Assembly: GCF_900188415.1 (NCBI RefSeq)
Contig: NZ_FZNV01000008.1
Location: 62,001-126,000 of the forward strand
Length of the DNA stretch: 64,000 nt
Origin: Maribacter sedimenticola
Lineage (GTDB): Bacteria > Bacteroidota > Bacteroidia > Flavobacteriales > Flavobacteriaceae
Reading direction: 5' to 3'
Part shown: piece after piece, positions 52,776 to 61,286 of the stretch
How the letters are laid out: every line of letters starts with the position of its first letter
Numbering within the stretch: the stretch's first letter is position 1
The notes under the pieces: generated by a model
Seen by the model: only the letters and a program-made list of their open reading frames with translations
Databases searched by the model: none
What the model was told of the DNA's origin: nothing
Program-made: the position numbers and the translations under genes

Positions 52776-52925
52776 TTTCTTGAGTTAGTTAGGTAATTTT
52801 CAAAGATTGAAATAATATCTGTAACAAATAGTTAATAATTTCTTAAGCCTATTTGTAACAATGTCCGGAAAAAGGCGTCTATTAAGTAGGAATAATCATT
52901 TTTTCATTCTGAATTAGTCAATTAT

Positions 52926-52952
52926 AAAGCCTTTGCAAACCGCAAGGGCTTT
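52926..52952 (-). terminator. intrinsic terminator of the DASS transporter gene
   Basis: AAAGCCTTTGC (52926-52936) pairs with GCAAGGGCTTT (52942-52952) with one G-T wobble, five-base loop. It lies immediately after the stop at 52961 on the minus strand. Confidence 0.75.
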
Positions 52953-52960
52953 ATTTTATA

Positions 52961-54400
52961 TTATGGATTAGTGAATATAATGGGAAGGATAAAATGGAAC
53001 ATTCCAATAAGCAATAGAACGGCAATGAGGTTTAATACAACACCGGCACGTGCCATTTCATGAACCTTAATATAACCACTGGCAAAAACGATTGCATTGG
53101 GCGGTGTGGCCATAGGAAGCATAAATGCACAACTACTGGCTATGGTAATAGGTATAAGTAGATGTACGATCGGTAATCCCAAACCTAAGGCAATACCTGC
53201 GACGACCGGTGCCAAAACGGCTACAAGGGCAACGTTGCTCATTAATTCTGTCATAAAGAGCATTAAGATAATTAATAGAGTAGCGGTAAATAGAATGCTA
53301 AGGTTACTCTGTCCTATAAGCTCTGCAACCAAATCCACAATACCAGATACGGACATGCCATTGGCAAGGGAGAGTCCGCCACCAAATAAAATAAGGATAC
53401 CCCAAGCAAGTTTTTGGGTATCCTGCCATTGAAGGATAAAATCTCCTTTCTTTAAATTATAGGGCAAAGTAAATAAGGCTATAGCGGCAAACATACTGAT
53501 AAGGGTATCCGTAAGTCCCAGAGAAGGAAATAGCGTATTTATGAGTGTTCTAAAGACCCATAGAAATACGGTAACCGCAAAAATGATAAGTACCATTTTT
53601 TCTTTCCTTGAAGTAGGTCCCAATTTGTTAAGCTCTTGATGAATAATGGTGTTGGATGCCTTGAACCTTAAATTTTGTGTGGGAAAGAACAATTTGGTTA
53701 AAACCAAATAACATATGGAAATCATGATGAGGGAAAAAGGTAGCCCTATGATCATCCACTTTAAAAAAGATATTTCAATTTGATATTCATTTTCCAATAG
53801 GCCAATGAGTACGGAATTTGGGGGCGTACCTATGACCGTTGCAATACCACCGGCATTGGCCGCAAAGGCAATACCCAACATTACGCTCAAAGCAAAATTT
53901 CTGTCCCTTTTTGTAAATCCGTCCCCATCCTCTATTAACAGATTGATCACGGACATGGCTATAGGTAACATAACAACGGTACTGGCCGTATTACTAATCC
54001 ACATGCTCAATACCGCCGTAGCGATCATAAAGCCCAATACGACCTTATTGGCGGTAGTACCTGTAAGTCTAATAATATTCAGGGCAATACGTTTATGTAA
54101 GTTGACTTTCTCCAAGGCCAGAGCCATAACAAAGCCGCCAAAAAAAAGAAAGACAATAGGGCTGCCGTAATTTGCTCCTACATCTGCAATGGGCATTATT
54201 TTTAAAATAGGAAAAAGCAACAAGGGCAACAATGCGGTTACTGATATGGAAACCGCTTCGGTTACCCACCATATTACCATCCACAATGCAACCGCTATAA
54301 CAGCATCAGCATTTTCAGATATAATAACACTGGGCAGGGCAATTAAAATACAAAATACAATAGGACCTGTAATCAACCCTATTTTACTACTTAGGTTCAT
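52961..54400 (-). CDS. DASS/SLC13 family sodium:anion symporter
   Basis: A 479-residue inner-membrane transporter with 11 or more helices. Helix motifs are GGFVMALALEKVNLHKRIAL, FMIATAVLSMWISNTASTVVMLPIA (SNT sodium/anion motif), FAANAGGIATVIGTPPNSVL and CAFMLPMATPPNAIVFASG. Members carry di- and tricarboxylates or sulfate; substrate unknown. A single gene, 55 bases downstream of lysS on the same strand. Confidence 0.92.
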   Translation of the reverse strand: MNLSSKIGLITGPIVFCILIALPSVIISENADAVIAVALWMVIWWVTEAVSISVTALLPLLLFPILKIMPIADVGANYGSPIVFLFFGGFVMALALEKVNLHKRIALNIIRLTGTTANKVVLGFMIATAVLSMWISNTASTVVMLPIAMSVINLLIEDGDGFTKRDRNFALSVMLGIAFAANAGGIATVIGTPPNSVLIGLLENEYQIEISFLKWMIIGLPFSLIMISICYLVLTKLFFPTQNLRFKASNTIIHQELNKLGPTSRKEKMVLIIFAVTVFLWVFRTLINTLFPSLGLTDTLISMFAAIALFTLPYNLKKGDFILQWQDTQKLAWGILILFGGGLSLANGMSVSGIVDLVAELIGQSNLSILFTATLLIILMLFMTELMSNVALVAVLAPVVAGIALGLGLPIVHLLIPITIASSCAFMLPMATPPNAIVFASGYIKVHEMARAGVVLNLIAVLLLIGMFHFILPIIFTNP

Positions 54401-54455
54401 GCTGGTTGGTTTTGCCAGCTTCTAAGCTACTATTTTTTATTTTTCCTTGAAAAGG

Positions 54456-56147
54456 CTATTTTAATATTTCAACAAAAAGAACATCGCCCTCCTTATAGAT
54501 TTTAGCCAACTGTTGTTTTGTAATACCTTTAATGCCCTTGTCCCATGCTTTGTTACTTAGATCGGCCTTGTTTTTAAGGGCATCCAATTCTATTTTCTTT
54601 TCTGACTTTAAAATGTCAAAAATAACTTTCTCGTTATCCGATAATTGTAGAGGTTTTTTCTCCGGTCTCATTTGCGGGAAGAACAATACTTCCTGTATAG
54701 AGGCATTATTGGTCATGAGCATAACCAAACGGTCAATGCCAATACCAATACCAGAGGTAGGGGGCATACCGTATTCTAGGGCCCTAAGAAAATCTTGGTC
54801 AATGAACATTGCCTCATCATCACCTTTTTCCGAAAGCTTCAATTGTTCTTCAAATCGCTCTCTTTGGTCTATAGGGTCATTAAGCTCTGAATAAGCGTTC
54901 GCCAACTCTTTACCATTTACCATAAGCTCAAAACGTTCTGTTAACGCAGGGTTGTCCCTATGTTCCTTTGTTAGCGGACTCATTTCCTTGGGGTAATCGG
55001 TAATAAAGGTTGGCTGTATATAATGATGCTCACATTTTTCGCCAAAAATTTCATCGATCAGTTTGCCTACACCCATAGTATCATCGACCTCTAAACCTAA
55101 TTTTTTAGCCGTTTCACGTAGTTCATCTTCTGGCATTCCTGCAACATCAATACCTGTGTGTATTTTTATAGCCTCTAAAATAGGTACTCTTGCGTAAGGA
55201 GCCTTGAATTCAATTTCGTGTTTGCCTACGGTTACCTTAGTGGTTCCATTGGCATCCATTGCAATTTTCTCCAATAATTTTTCAGTGGTATCCATCATCC
55301 AATTATAGTCTTTGTAGGCTACATACAGTTCCATTACCGTAAATTCTGGGTTATGGGTACGATCCATACCTTCATTTCTAAAATCCTTGGAGAATTCATA
55401 AACACCATCGAACCCACCAACGATCAATCTCTTTAGGTAAAGTTCGTTGGCAATACGTAAATACAAGGGAATGTTCAGGGCATTATGGTGCGTTAAGAAG
55501 GGGCGAGCCGTAGCACCACCTGGTATTGGTTGCAAAATAGGCGTTTCTACCTCTAAATAACCTTTATCGTTATAGAACTCACGAATACTATTGGTAATCT
55601 TGGTTCTCTTAATGAACGTTTCCTTTACTTTTGGATTGACTACCAAATCTACATATCGTTGGCGGTAACGTAATTCTGGGTCGTTGAACTCATCGTAAAC
55701 CTTGCCTTCCGCATCTTTTTTAGGCAATGGCAATGGTCTAAGCGATTTGCTCAACATGGTAAACTTCTTTACCATTATCGTTTTTTCACCCACCTGAGTG
55801 GTAAATAAATCGCCTTCGATACCAATGATATCTCCAATATCCAACAATTTTTTATAAACATCGTTGTATAAGGATTTGTCCTCTCCAGTACAGATTTCAT
55901 CTCTATTGAAATAAACTTGAATTCTACCAGAACTATCCTGTAGCTCGGCAAAAGAGGCTTTTCCTTGAATTCTACGAGACATTAATCTACCGGCAACGAT
56001 AACCTGTTTACCTTCCTCATAATTGGATTTTATGCTTGCTGATGTGGCATTAACAGGGTATAGCGCAGCTGGATATGGATTGATGCCCAGCGCTCTTAGT
56101 TTTTCCAATTTTTCTCTTCTGATAAGCTCTTGCTCCGATAATTGCAT
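54456..56147 (-). CDS. lysS: lysyl-tRNA synthetase
   Basis: A class II synthetase of 563 residues. The N-terminal OB fold has [29 protein letters not shown]. The catalytic core has [24 protein letters not shown] (motif 2) and [15 protein letters not shown] (motif 3). It has a C-terminal extension of about 60 residues ([22 protein letters not shown] to the end) typical of Bacteroidota LysRS. Confidence 0.97.
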   Translation of the reverse strand: MQLSEQELIRREKLEKLRALGINPYPAALYPVNATSASIKSNYEEGKQVIVAGRLMSRRIQGKASFAELQDSSGRIQVYFNRDEICTGEDKSLYNDVYKKLLDIGDIIGIEGDLFTTQVGEKTIMVKKFTMLSKSLRPLPLPKKDAEGKVYDEFNDPELRYRQRYVDLVVNPKVKETFIKRTKITNSIREFYNDKGYLEVETPILQPIPGGATARPFLTHHNALNIPLYLRIANELYLKRLIVGGFDGVYEFSKDFRNEGMDRTHNPEFTVMELYVAYKDYNWMMDTTEKLLEKIAMDANGTTKVTVGKHEIEFKAPYARVPILEAIKIHTGIDVAGMPEDELRETAKKLGLEVDDTMGVGKLIDEIFGEKCEHHYIQPTFITDYPKEMSPLTKEHRDNPALTERFELMVNGKELANAYSELNDPIDQRERFEEQLKLSEKGDDEAMFIDQDFLRALEYGMPPTSGIGIGIDRLVMLMTNNASIQEVLFFPQMRPEKKPLQLSDNEKVIFDILKSEKKIELDALKNKADLSNKAWDKGIKGITKQQLAKIYKEGDVLFVEILK

Positions 56148-56186
56148 GCCGTCGTTTATTTAGCTGGCAAATATAATCGATATGTA

Positions 56187-56912
56187 TTAATCTTTCAATC
56201 TTGTGGACACTAAAGGATAGAGTCTATCCACAAATTTTTTATAGGCAAGGGAAGAAGGGTGTAGCCCGTCATCGGCAACCAGTTCGGGCTCGTTCAAACC
56301 ATTTCTGGTAATATCCGTAATGTTAAGGAAGGTTATGCCCATTGATGTACAGGTTACTTTTGCAAAATGATTATAATCGTCCAGTGCTTTAGAAATTTGT
56401 TCATTACCATTTTGTTGACCATAAGGGGTATAAAAATAGTCCGGTATCGATAGTACGATCACTTTGTTGGAATCATTGCCCGCCAGTTGAACGGCTTTTT
56501 TCAAAAGTTCTGGAAATTCTGATTCATATTGGGCAAATGGCCGGGATTGAAATTGATTGTTTACCCCAATGAGCAGGGTGACCAAATCATAATTGCCAGA
56601 TTCCCTGCCCATTATAGATGCAATCAATTGGTCCGTTCTCCACCCGGTTTGGGCAATGACCGTGGTCTCTACGTTTAGGTTTTTTGTTTCCTCTATTCTA
56701 GTATCCAATTGTGCAGGAAAGCTTTGTTCAAAGTCTACACTTTCACCGACCGTATAACTGTCTCCAAGAGCTAAATATGTTGCCTTTTGCGTATTGCCAT
56801 TTTGCTCTTGTATAGGTTCTGATCTAATGTCATCGGTTTGGCTACAAGATGGTGCTGTAGTAATGAGCAATAGAAGCAATGTAATTTTAAACGACGTATA
56901 AATTTGTTCCAT
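56187..56912 (-). CDS. SGNH/GDSL hydrolase lipoprotein
   Basis: A 241-residue protein with an N-terminal signal peptide and lipobox-like APSC (Cys23). The esterase has block I ATYLALGDSYTVGESV with the nucleophile Ser, block III LLIGVNNQ and block V DDGLHPSSLAY with Asp and His. Similar to small acyl or lysophospholipid esterases. Transcribed after the thioredoxin-like gene. Confidence 0.9.
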   Translation of the reverse strand: MEQIYTSFKITLLLLLITTAPSCSQTDDIRSEPIQEQNGNTQKATYLALGDSYTVGESVDFEQSFPAQLDTRIEETKNLNVETTVIAQTGWRTDQLIASIMGRESGNYDLVTLLIGVNNQFQSRPFAQYESEFPELLKKAVQLAGNDSNKVIVLSIPDYFYTPYGQQNGNEQISKALDDYNHFAKVTCTSMGITFLNITDITRNGLNEPELVADDGLHPSSLAYKKFVDRLYPLVSTRLKD

Positions 56913-56988
56913 ATAGATATAACGTAAAAAAGTAGCTAAGGTTCTTTAAAATATAAGGAATTTACTATAGTCGTAAAAGGATTATAAA

Positions 56989-57552
56989 TCAATCAAAATG
57001 TAAGGTAGTAGCATAATTAGGAATATATGCCTCGCCGGAAACAATTTTAAATATATCACCTTCTAAAGTAGAAATAGGGCTTTCTATGATTCTATTGACT
57101 TCCCTGCCATTTTTGTAAAATATAAATGTTGGAACCCTACGAATATGAAGCGCCCATTCCTCACCTTGCGGACTTTTTTTGTAGTTATCCTTTCGTTTGT
57201 CCACCGCAACTATTTTTAAATTCTCCATAGGATAATTGGCTTCTTTAAGGATTTTTACAAACCTAGGTAGCTCACGTTTGCTATCCCCGCACCATGTTCC
57301 CATAAAAACTAAGATTTTAAATGCACTTAAATTTTGTCTAAACAACGTTATTTGGGCGTTATCAGTTTCATATTTTTCATAATTAGGTGTGTACCAAGAT
57401 GCATAATTTTGGGACATTAGGTGATTTTCGGTAATTTTTCCTAGCAAAAAAGGTTCTTGGTTTACAAGGGTAATTTCCTGGTAAGATTGTTGTGCAATTA
57501 CATTGTAGATAATGCCTAATGCCAATGTGATAATCAAAAAGGGTAATCTCAT
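56989..57552 (-). CDS. monothiol thioredoxin-like protein
   Basis: A 187-residue secreted protein. It has a signal peptide (LPFLIITLALGIIYNVIAQ) and a thioredoxin fold with ILVFMGTWCGDSKRELPRF and VPTFIFYKNGREVNRI (cis-Pro). The active site reads CGDS: the second Cys of CxxC is Ser, so it cannot be a normal dithiol reductase and may bind, sense or isomerise. Function unknown. Confidence 0.85.
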   Translation of the reverse strand: MRLPFLIITLALGIIYNVIAQQSYQEITLVNQEPFLLGKITENHLMSQNYASWYTPNYEKYETDNAQITLFRQNLSAFKILVFMGTWCGDSKRELPRFVKILKEANYPMENLKIVAVDKRKDNYKKSPQGEEWALHIRRVPTFIFYKNGREVNRIIESPISTLEGDIFKIVSGEAYIPNYATTLHFD

Positions 57553-57657
57553 AATATTCAGATTTAAAATTAAGCCTGAAAATTCTGGAAATTGCGGATA
57601 TATAACGATTTGAAGTGGGTGGAAATAGGTACTAGACCCGTGGTGGAAATAATTGTA

Positions 57658-58710
57658 TTAGTGATATTGTTGTTTTATTTCAGTGCGGTTGGTTACTTCT
57701 AATTTTTTGTAAATATTATTGATGTGGGTCTTAACGGTGCTTACTGATATAAACATTGTAGAGGCTATTTCTTTGTTGGTCTTGTTTTGTAAAATCTGCT
57801 TTACTATATTTTGCTCTTGTTCCGTTAATTTGGCATAGGCAAGTTGGCGTATCTTTTTTGCGTTTATTTTAGGCATTGCCAGTAAATAAATATTAAAGAC
57901 CACTGAAATGAACAGTAGTAACGGTAATAACAATTTCCACAAAGGTGAGCTTGCGGTATTATTGTTTGCTATTTGTTCGTCTATCTCTATTTCCTTTTTA
58001 TATTGTGCGGTAAACACGGTATTGGGATATTTAGTGGACAATCTTTCACCCAATTCCTTATAATAATTATTGGCGATTATATCCTTTATATAATAGGTGT
58101 AAGTTTCGTTCCTTTTATCCGATAAAAAGTTGTAGATATAAAGTTCTGCCAAAGGTTCGTTTAACTGTTCTCCAAAATCCTGTAATGTTCCAAACCATTT
58201 TTGTAGGTTCAATTTCTTACTTGCATCACTTCTAAAATCATTAAATTCAAAAGCCATTTGTTCTTTTAGTACATCTATTTCCAAAAAAATTTGAGAAGTA
58301 TTGTTTGTAGATATTATTTCACATAACATTTCATCTGAAAAGGACCTTGGAAAGTTTATGGTATCTGTATTTTTTGCTATGAATAGAATACTCTTACTGT
58401 TTTTGCAATTACCAAAAAAATGATCTGGCAATGTTGAGGTTTCGCTACAATCGTCTAAATGAATCCTATATATTCTATTTTCCTCCAGTAAATTGTTTCC
58501 GTAAAAATTAAAATATCCTAAAGAATCTGTACCTGTTTTTTTGACAACTTGCTCCAAGGAGATCCTATCTAATTTTCTATAGTCTTCAATGATGGATAAA
58601 TAGATGGATTTTTCGTTTTGGGGATTCGCTATTTGGCCGCTAAATTTGTACTGGGCCAAACTTACGCTACAGCAACATAACGAGATTGCGAAAAAGATGT
58701 GTTTAAACAT
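57658..58710 (-). CDS. LuxR-type membrane regulator
   Basis: About 350 residues from the ATG at 58710 (MFKHIFFAISLCCC). It has a signal peptide, a periplasmic domain of about 230 residues (YKFSGQIANPQNEKSIYLS), one membrane helix (LLPLLLFISVVFNIYLL) and a C-terminal LuxR helix-turn-helix (LTEQEQNIVKQILQNKTNKEIASTMFISVSTVKTHINNIYKKLEV). A membrane-anchored transcription factor is expected to sense envelope state. The frame starts at 58728, but the later ATG fits a signal peptide. Confidence 0.85.
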   Translation of the reverse strand: MFKHIFFAISLCCCSVSLAQYKFSGQIANPQNEKSIYLSIIEDYRKLDRISLEQVVKKTGTDSLGYFNFYGNNLLEENRIYRIHLDDCSETSTLPDHFFGNCKNSKSILFIAKNTDTINFPRSFSDEMLCEIISTNNTSQIFLEIDVLKEQMAFEFNDFRSDASKKLNLQKWFGTLQDFGEQLNEPLAELYIYNFLSDKRNETYTYYIKDIIANNYYKELGERLSTKYPNTVFTAQYKKEIEIDEQIANNNTASSPLWKLLLPLLLFISVVFNIYLLAMPKINAKKIRQLAYAKLTEQEQNIVKQILQNKTNKEIASTMFISVSTVKTHINNIYKKLEVTNRTEIKQQYH

Positions 58711-58806
58711 TGATTCTGATATGAGCATCTAAAATAAAAGATTTTGTAACAAAGCGGTTTTATTAACGACCAATAAGGTACATCAATCAATCAAAATATA
58801 AATCAA

Positions 58807-58962
58807 ATGAGTTTAATTAGAGTATTGCTTGCCATTTTTTTTCCGCCTTTGGCAGTTTTGGGCAAAGGTTGTGGGTCTTTTTTAATTGTTCTACTTTTGA
58901 CCTTTTGTGGCTGGGTGCCTGGGGTAATTGCCGCATTGGTAATTTTGAACAATCCTAACTAG
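58807..58962 (+). CDS. Pmp3/YqaE family membrane peptide
   Basis: A 51-residue peptide: MSLIRVLLAIFFPPLAVLG, GKGCGSFLIVLLLTFCGW and WVPGVIAALVIL form two membrane helices. FFPPLAV and GCG with WVPG are the Pmp3 family marks (UPF0057); members affect ion balance and are stress-linked. ATG at 58807, stop TAG at 58960-58962. Followed by a lipoprotein gene 10 bases later. Confidence 0.92.
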   Translation: MSLIRVLLAIFFPPLAVLGKGCGSFLIVLLLTFCGWVPGVIAALVILNNPN

Positions 58963-58971
58963 ATATAAAAC

Positions 58972-59709
58972 ATGAAATTTTCAAAAATGCTAACCGCTGT
59001 ATTAATTGCAGTGGTGTTCGTTGCGTGCAATTTTACCGAGGAAATCTACTTTAACAATGACGGGTCTGGGAAGATGAGTATGCGTTTTGATGGTGGTGAA
59101 ATGCTACAAATGCTTCCAAGTACAGATTCTACCGCATTGGAAAAAGCGATAGACTCTACCATTGTGTTTAAGGATGTTCTAAGGGATAAAAAAGATAGCA
59201 TTGCCACATTGACGTCGGAAAAGCAGGCCAAACTAAAAAAATTGGAGCCTTTTAAATTGCATATGCAGGTAGATGCGGAAAGAGGTATAATGAATTTTGA
59301 CCTGTTTAGGGATTTTAAAAAAGTTGCCGAGATGAACGATGCATTTAATACTTTTCAGAATGCCAGTTCTGTGGGTCCAATTGCAGGGGGTAAATCCATG
59401 CCGGGCAATGTTTCGGAGGAAAGTACTAGGGTAGACTATACTTTTAAGAATAATAGGTTTAAACGAGAAACAATTGTATTGGATCAAGCTTTATTTGAAA
59501 ATAGTATAGATAGTTTGGCCAGTGCAGAGATGTTTTTGTCAAGTTCTACCTACACATTCAAATACCATTTTCCAAAACGTGTTAAGTGGACCAACATTAA
59601 TGAAGCTACCTTTTCAATGGATGGCAAAACTTTGGTGCATGAAGTTAGTTTCTTGGATATGATGAAGAATCCTGAATCTATGGTTATTGAAGTGGAATTG
59701 GAAAAATAG
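58972..59709 (+). CDS. lipoprotein, unknown function
   Basis: A 245-residue lipoprotein, lipobox VFVAC (Cys19). EEIYFNNDGSGKMSMRFDGGEMLQM, then a helical charged stretch (DSIATLTSEKQAKLKKLEPF) and C-terminal beta strands. Similar proteins occur in Flavobacteria, no family name known to me. Follows the Pmp3 peptide by 9 bases and precedes lipB by 25. Confidence 0.8.
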   Translation: MKFSKMLTAVLIAVVFVACNFTEEIYFNNDGSGKMSMRFDGGEMLQMLPSTDSTALEKAIDSTIVFKDVLRDKKDSIATLTSEKQAKLKKLEPFKLHMQVDAERGIMNFDLFRDFKKVAEMNDAFNTFQNASSVGPIAGGKSMPGNVSEESTRVDYTFKNNRFKRETIVLDQALFENSIDSLASAEMFLSSSTYTFKYHFPKRVKWTNINEATFSMDGKTLVHEVSFLDMMKNPESMVIEVELEK

Positions 59710-59734
59710 GATATAGCTTTTATATTTTTGTGAA

Positions 59735-60430
59735 ATGAATAAACGGTTGCACATACAGGATTTAGGTCGTAAGGATTATAAGGAAACTTGGAACTATCAA
59801 GAACAATTGTTCAAGGAAATCCTTGATCTTAAAATACGCAACAGAAGAGAGTCGCTTGACTTAAAAACACCCAATCATTTTTTGTTTGTTGAGCATCCTC
59901 ATGTTTATACTTTGGGCAAAAGTGGCGATATGGCCAACCTACTGGTAGATGAAAAAATATTGGAGGAAAAAGGGGCTGCTTTTTATAAAATTAATAGGGG
60001 AGGTGATATTACCTATCATGGTCCGGGACAAATCGTTGGTTACCCTATTCTAGATTTGGACAATTTTTTCACGGATATTCATAAGTATCTGCGTTATTTG
60101 GAGGAAATGGTCATTTTAACATTGGCCGACTATGACATCAAAGCTGAGCGTTCTCCTGGCGAAACAGGGGTTTGGTTAGATGTAGGCACTCCTTTTGCAC
60201 GGAAAATTTGTGCCATGGGAGTTAGGGCAAGTAGATGGGTGACCATGCATGGCTTTGCTCTAAACGTAAATGCGGATTTAGGTTATTTTGACATGATGAT
60301 TCCGTGTGGAATAAAAGGTAAGGCGGTAACTTCCTTGAATGTTGAATTAGGTAAAAAGGAAGTGGACCTGGAAGAGGTAAAGCAAAAGTTGCTAAAACAT
60401 TTTCAGGTACTATTTGAAATTGAGTCATAA
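59735..60430 (+). CDS. lipB: lipoyl(octanoyl) transferase
   Basis: Moves octanoyl from acyl carrier protein to lipoyl domains. RGGDITYHGPGQIVGYPILDL carries the conserved YHGPGQ motif. KICAMGVRASRWVTMHGFALNVNADL holds the catalytic Lys region, and IPCGIKGKAVTSL the conserved Cys. At 231 residues it is of usual length. Last plus gene of its group; terminator follows. Confidence 0.97.
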   Translation: MNKRLHIQDLGRKDYKETWNYQEQLFKEILDLKIRNRRESLDLKTPNHFLFVEHPHVYTLGKSGDMANLLVDEKILEEKGAAFYKINRGGDITYHGPGQIVGYPILDLDNFFTDIHKYLRYLEEMVILTLADYDIKAERSPGETGVWLDVGTPFARKICAMGVRASRWVTMHGFALNVNADLGYFDMMIPCGIKGKAVTSLNVELGKKEVDLEEVKQKLLKHFQVLFEIES

Positions 60431-60433
60431 AAA

Positions 60434-60455
60434 AACCGAAGCGAAAGCTCCGGTT
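60434..60455. terminator. terminator between lipB and the TapB-like gene
   Basis: AACCGAAGC (60434-60442) pairs with GCTCCGGTT (60447-60455) around GAAA with one mismatch. Seven T follow on the minus strand, and T-runs flank it less on the plus side. Confidence 0.8.
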
Positions 60456-60478
60456 CAAGATATTGGATAGTTTGGTGT

Positions 60479-61171
60479 TTACTTATTATAGGAGGTAAGC
60501 ATTGTACTGCTCATTAAATCTCCATTTTTCTTATAAGTTTCTTGTTTTACCATACCTACGCCTTCTGACAACCAAACCCTTGAAGGGTATACTTGATTGG
60601 CCATCATCATTTTAGAACGGTTTTCACTGTAGAGTACAAAACATTCGTAAGTACCGGCAGGGGTAGTTACACTTTCTTTTTTCTCTACTTTTCTATTGGT
60701 CATATCTACGGCCATATTCATATTTATACCGCTCATACTTATTTTCATGGTTACATTGGCGTCATTTAGATTTTGCCCTACATTAAGATCATTGGGTATT
60801 TCAATATCGTTACCGGATATTTCAATATCCATATCGCCGTATTGCTGCATCATTTCAGTTGGTAGAAGAGATTCATAATCTAAGGTAACCAGGTTTCCTG
60901 TACAGGAAAGGTTATAATCTGTATCGTAAATATCCTTTCCCTTATTATCTTTTAAGTTTATTGCCATTGTGGCATTGGTGGTACCTCCTGTATTGGAAAC
61001 ATTGACTACCTTAAAAGAACTTACATTTTCAACTTTGCCTTTTTTGTTATAGTTCGTGTATTCCATGGCGACCCCTTCGGTCATTGGATAGAATTTACTG
61101 CAATTATCCTGAGCGATCATGGTGGTTATACTTAATAGTAAAACCAAAAATAATATTGCCTTTGTTTTCAT
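60479..61171 (-). CDS. TapB/DUF3108-like secreted protein
   Basis: A 230-residue protein with a signal peptide (AILFLVLLLSITTMIAQ). The beta-rich domain has FYPMTEGVAMEYTNYNKKGK, TPAGTYECFVLYSENRSKMM and VWLSEGVGMVKQETYKKNG, the pattern of TapB-like (type IV adhesin chaperone-like) and DUF3108 proteins. Function unknown. A single gene. Confidence 0.82.
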   Translation of the reverse strand: MKTKAILFLVLLLSITTMIAQDNCSKFYPMTEGVAMEYTNYNKKGKVENVSSFKVVNVSNTGGTTNATMAINLKDNKGKDIYDTDYNLSCTGNLVTLDYESLLPTEMMQQYGDMDIEISGNDIEIPNDLNVGQNLNDANVTMKISMSGINMNMAVDMTNRKVEKKESVTTPAGTYECFVLYSENRSKMMMANQVYPSRVWLSEGVGMVKQETYKKNGDLMSSTMLTSYNK

Positions 61172-61286
61172 ATAGTACGGTTTACTTTAATGTCCTAAAC
61201 ATTTAAAAATATGAAAATAAGCCAGTGTAATTATGCAATTTGTATGAACGGTATATAAATCTTTGTCAAACCTAACATAACATGTA

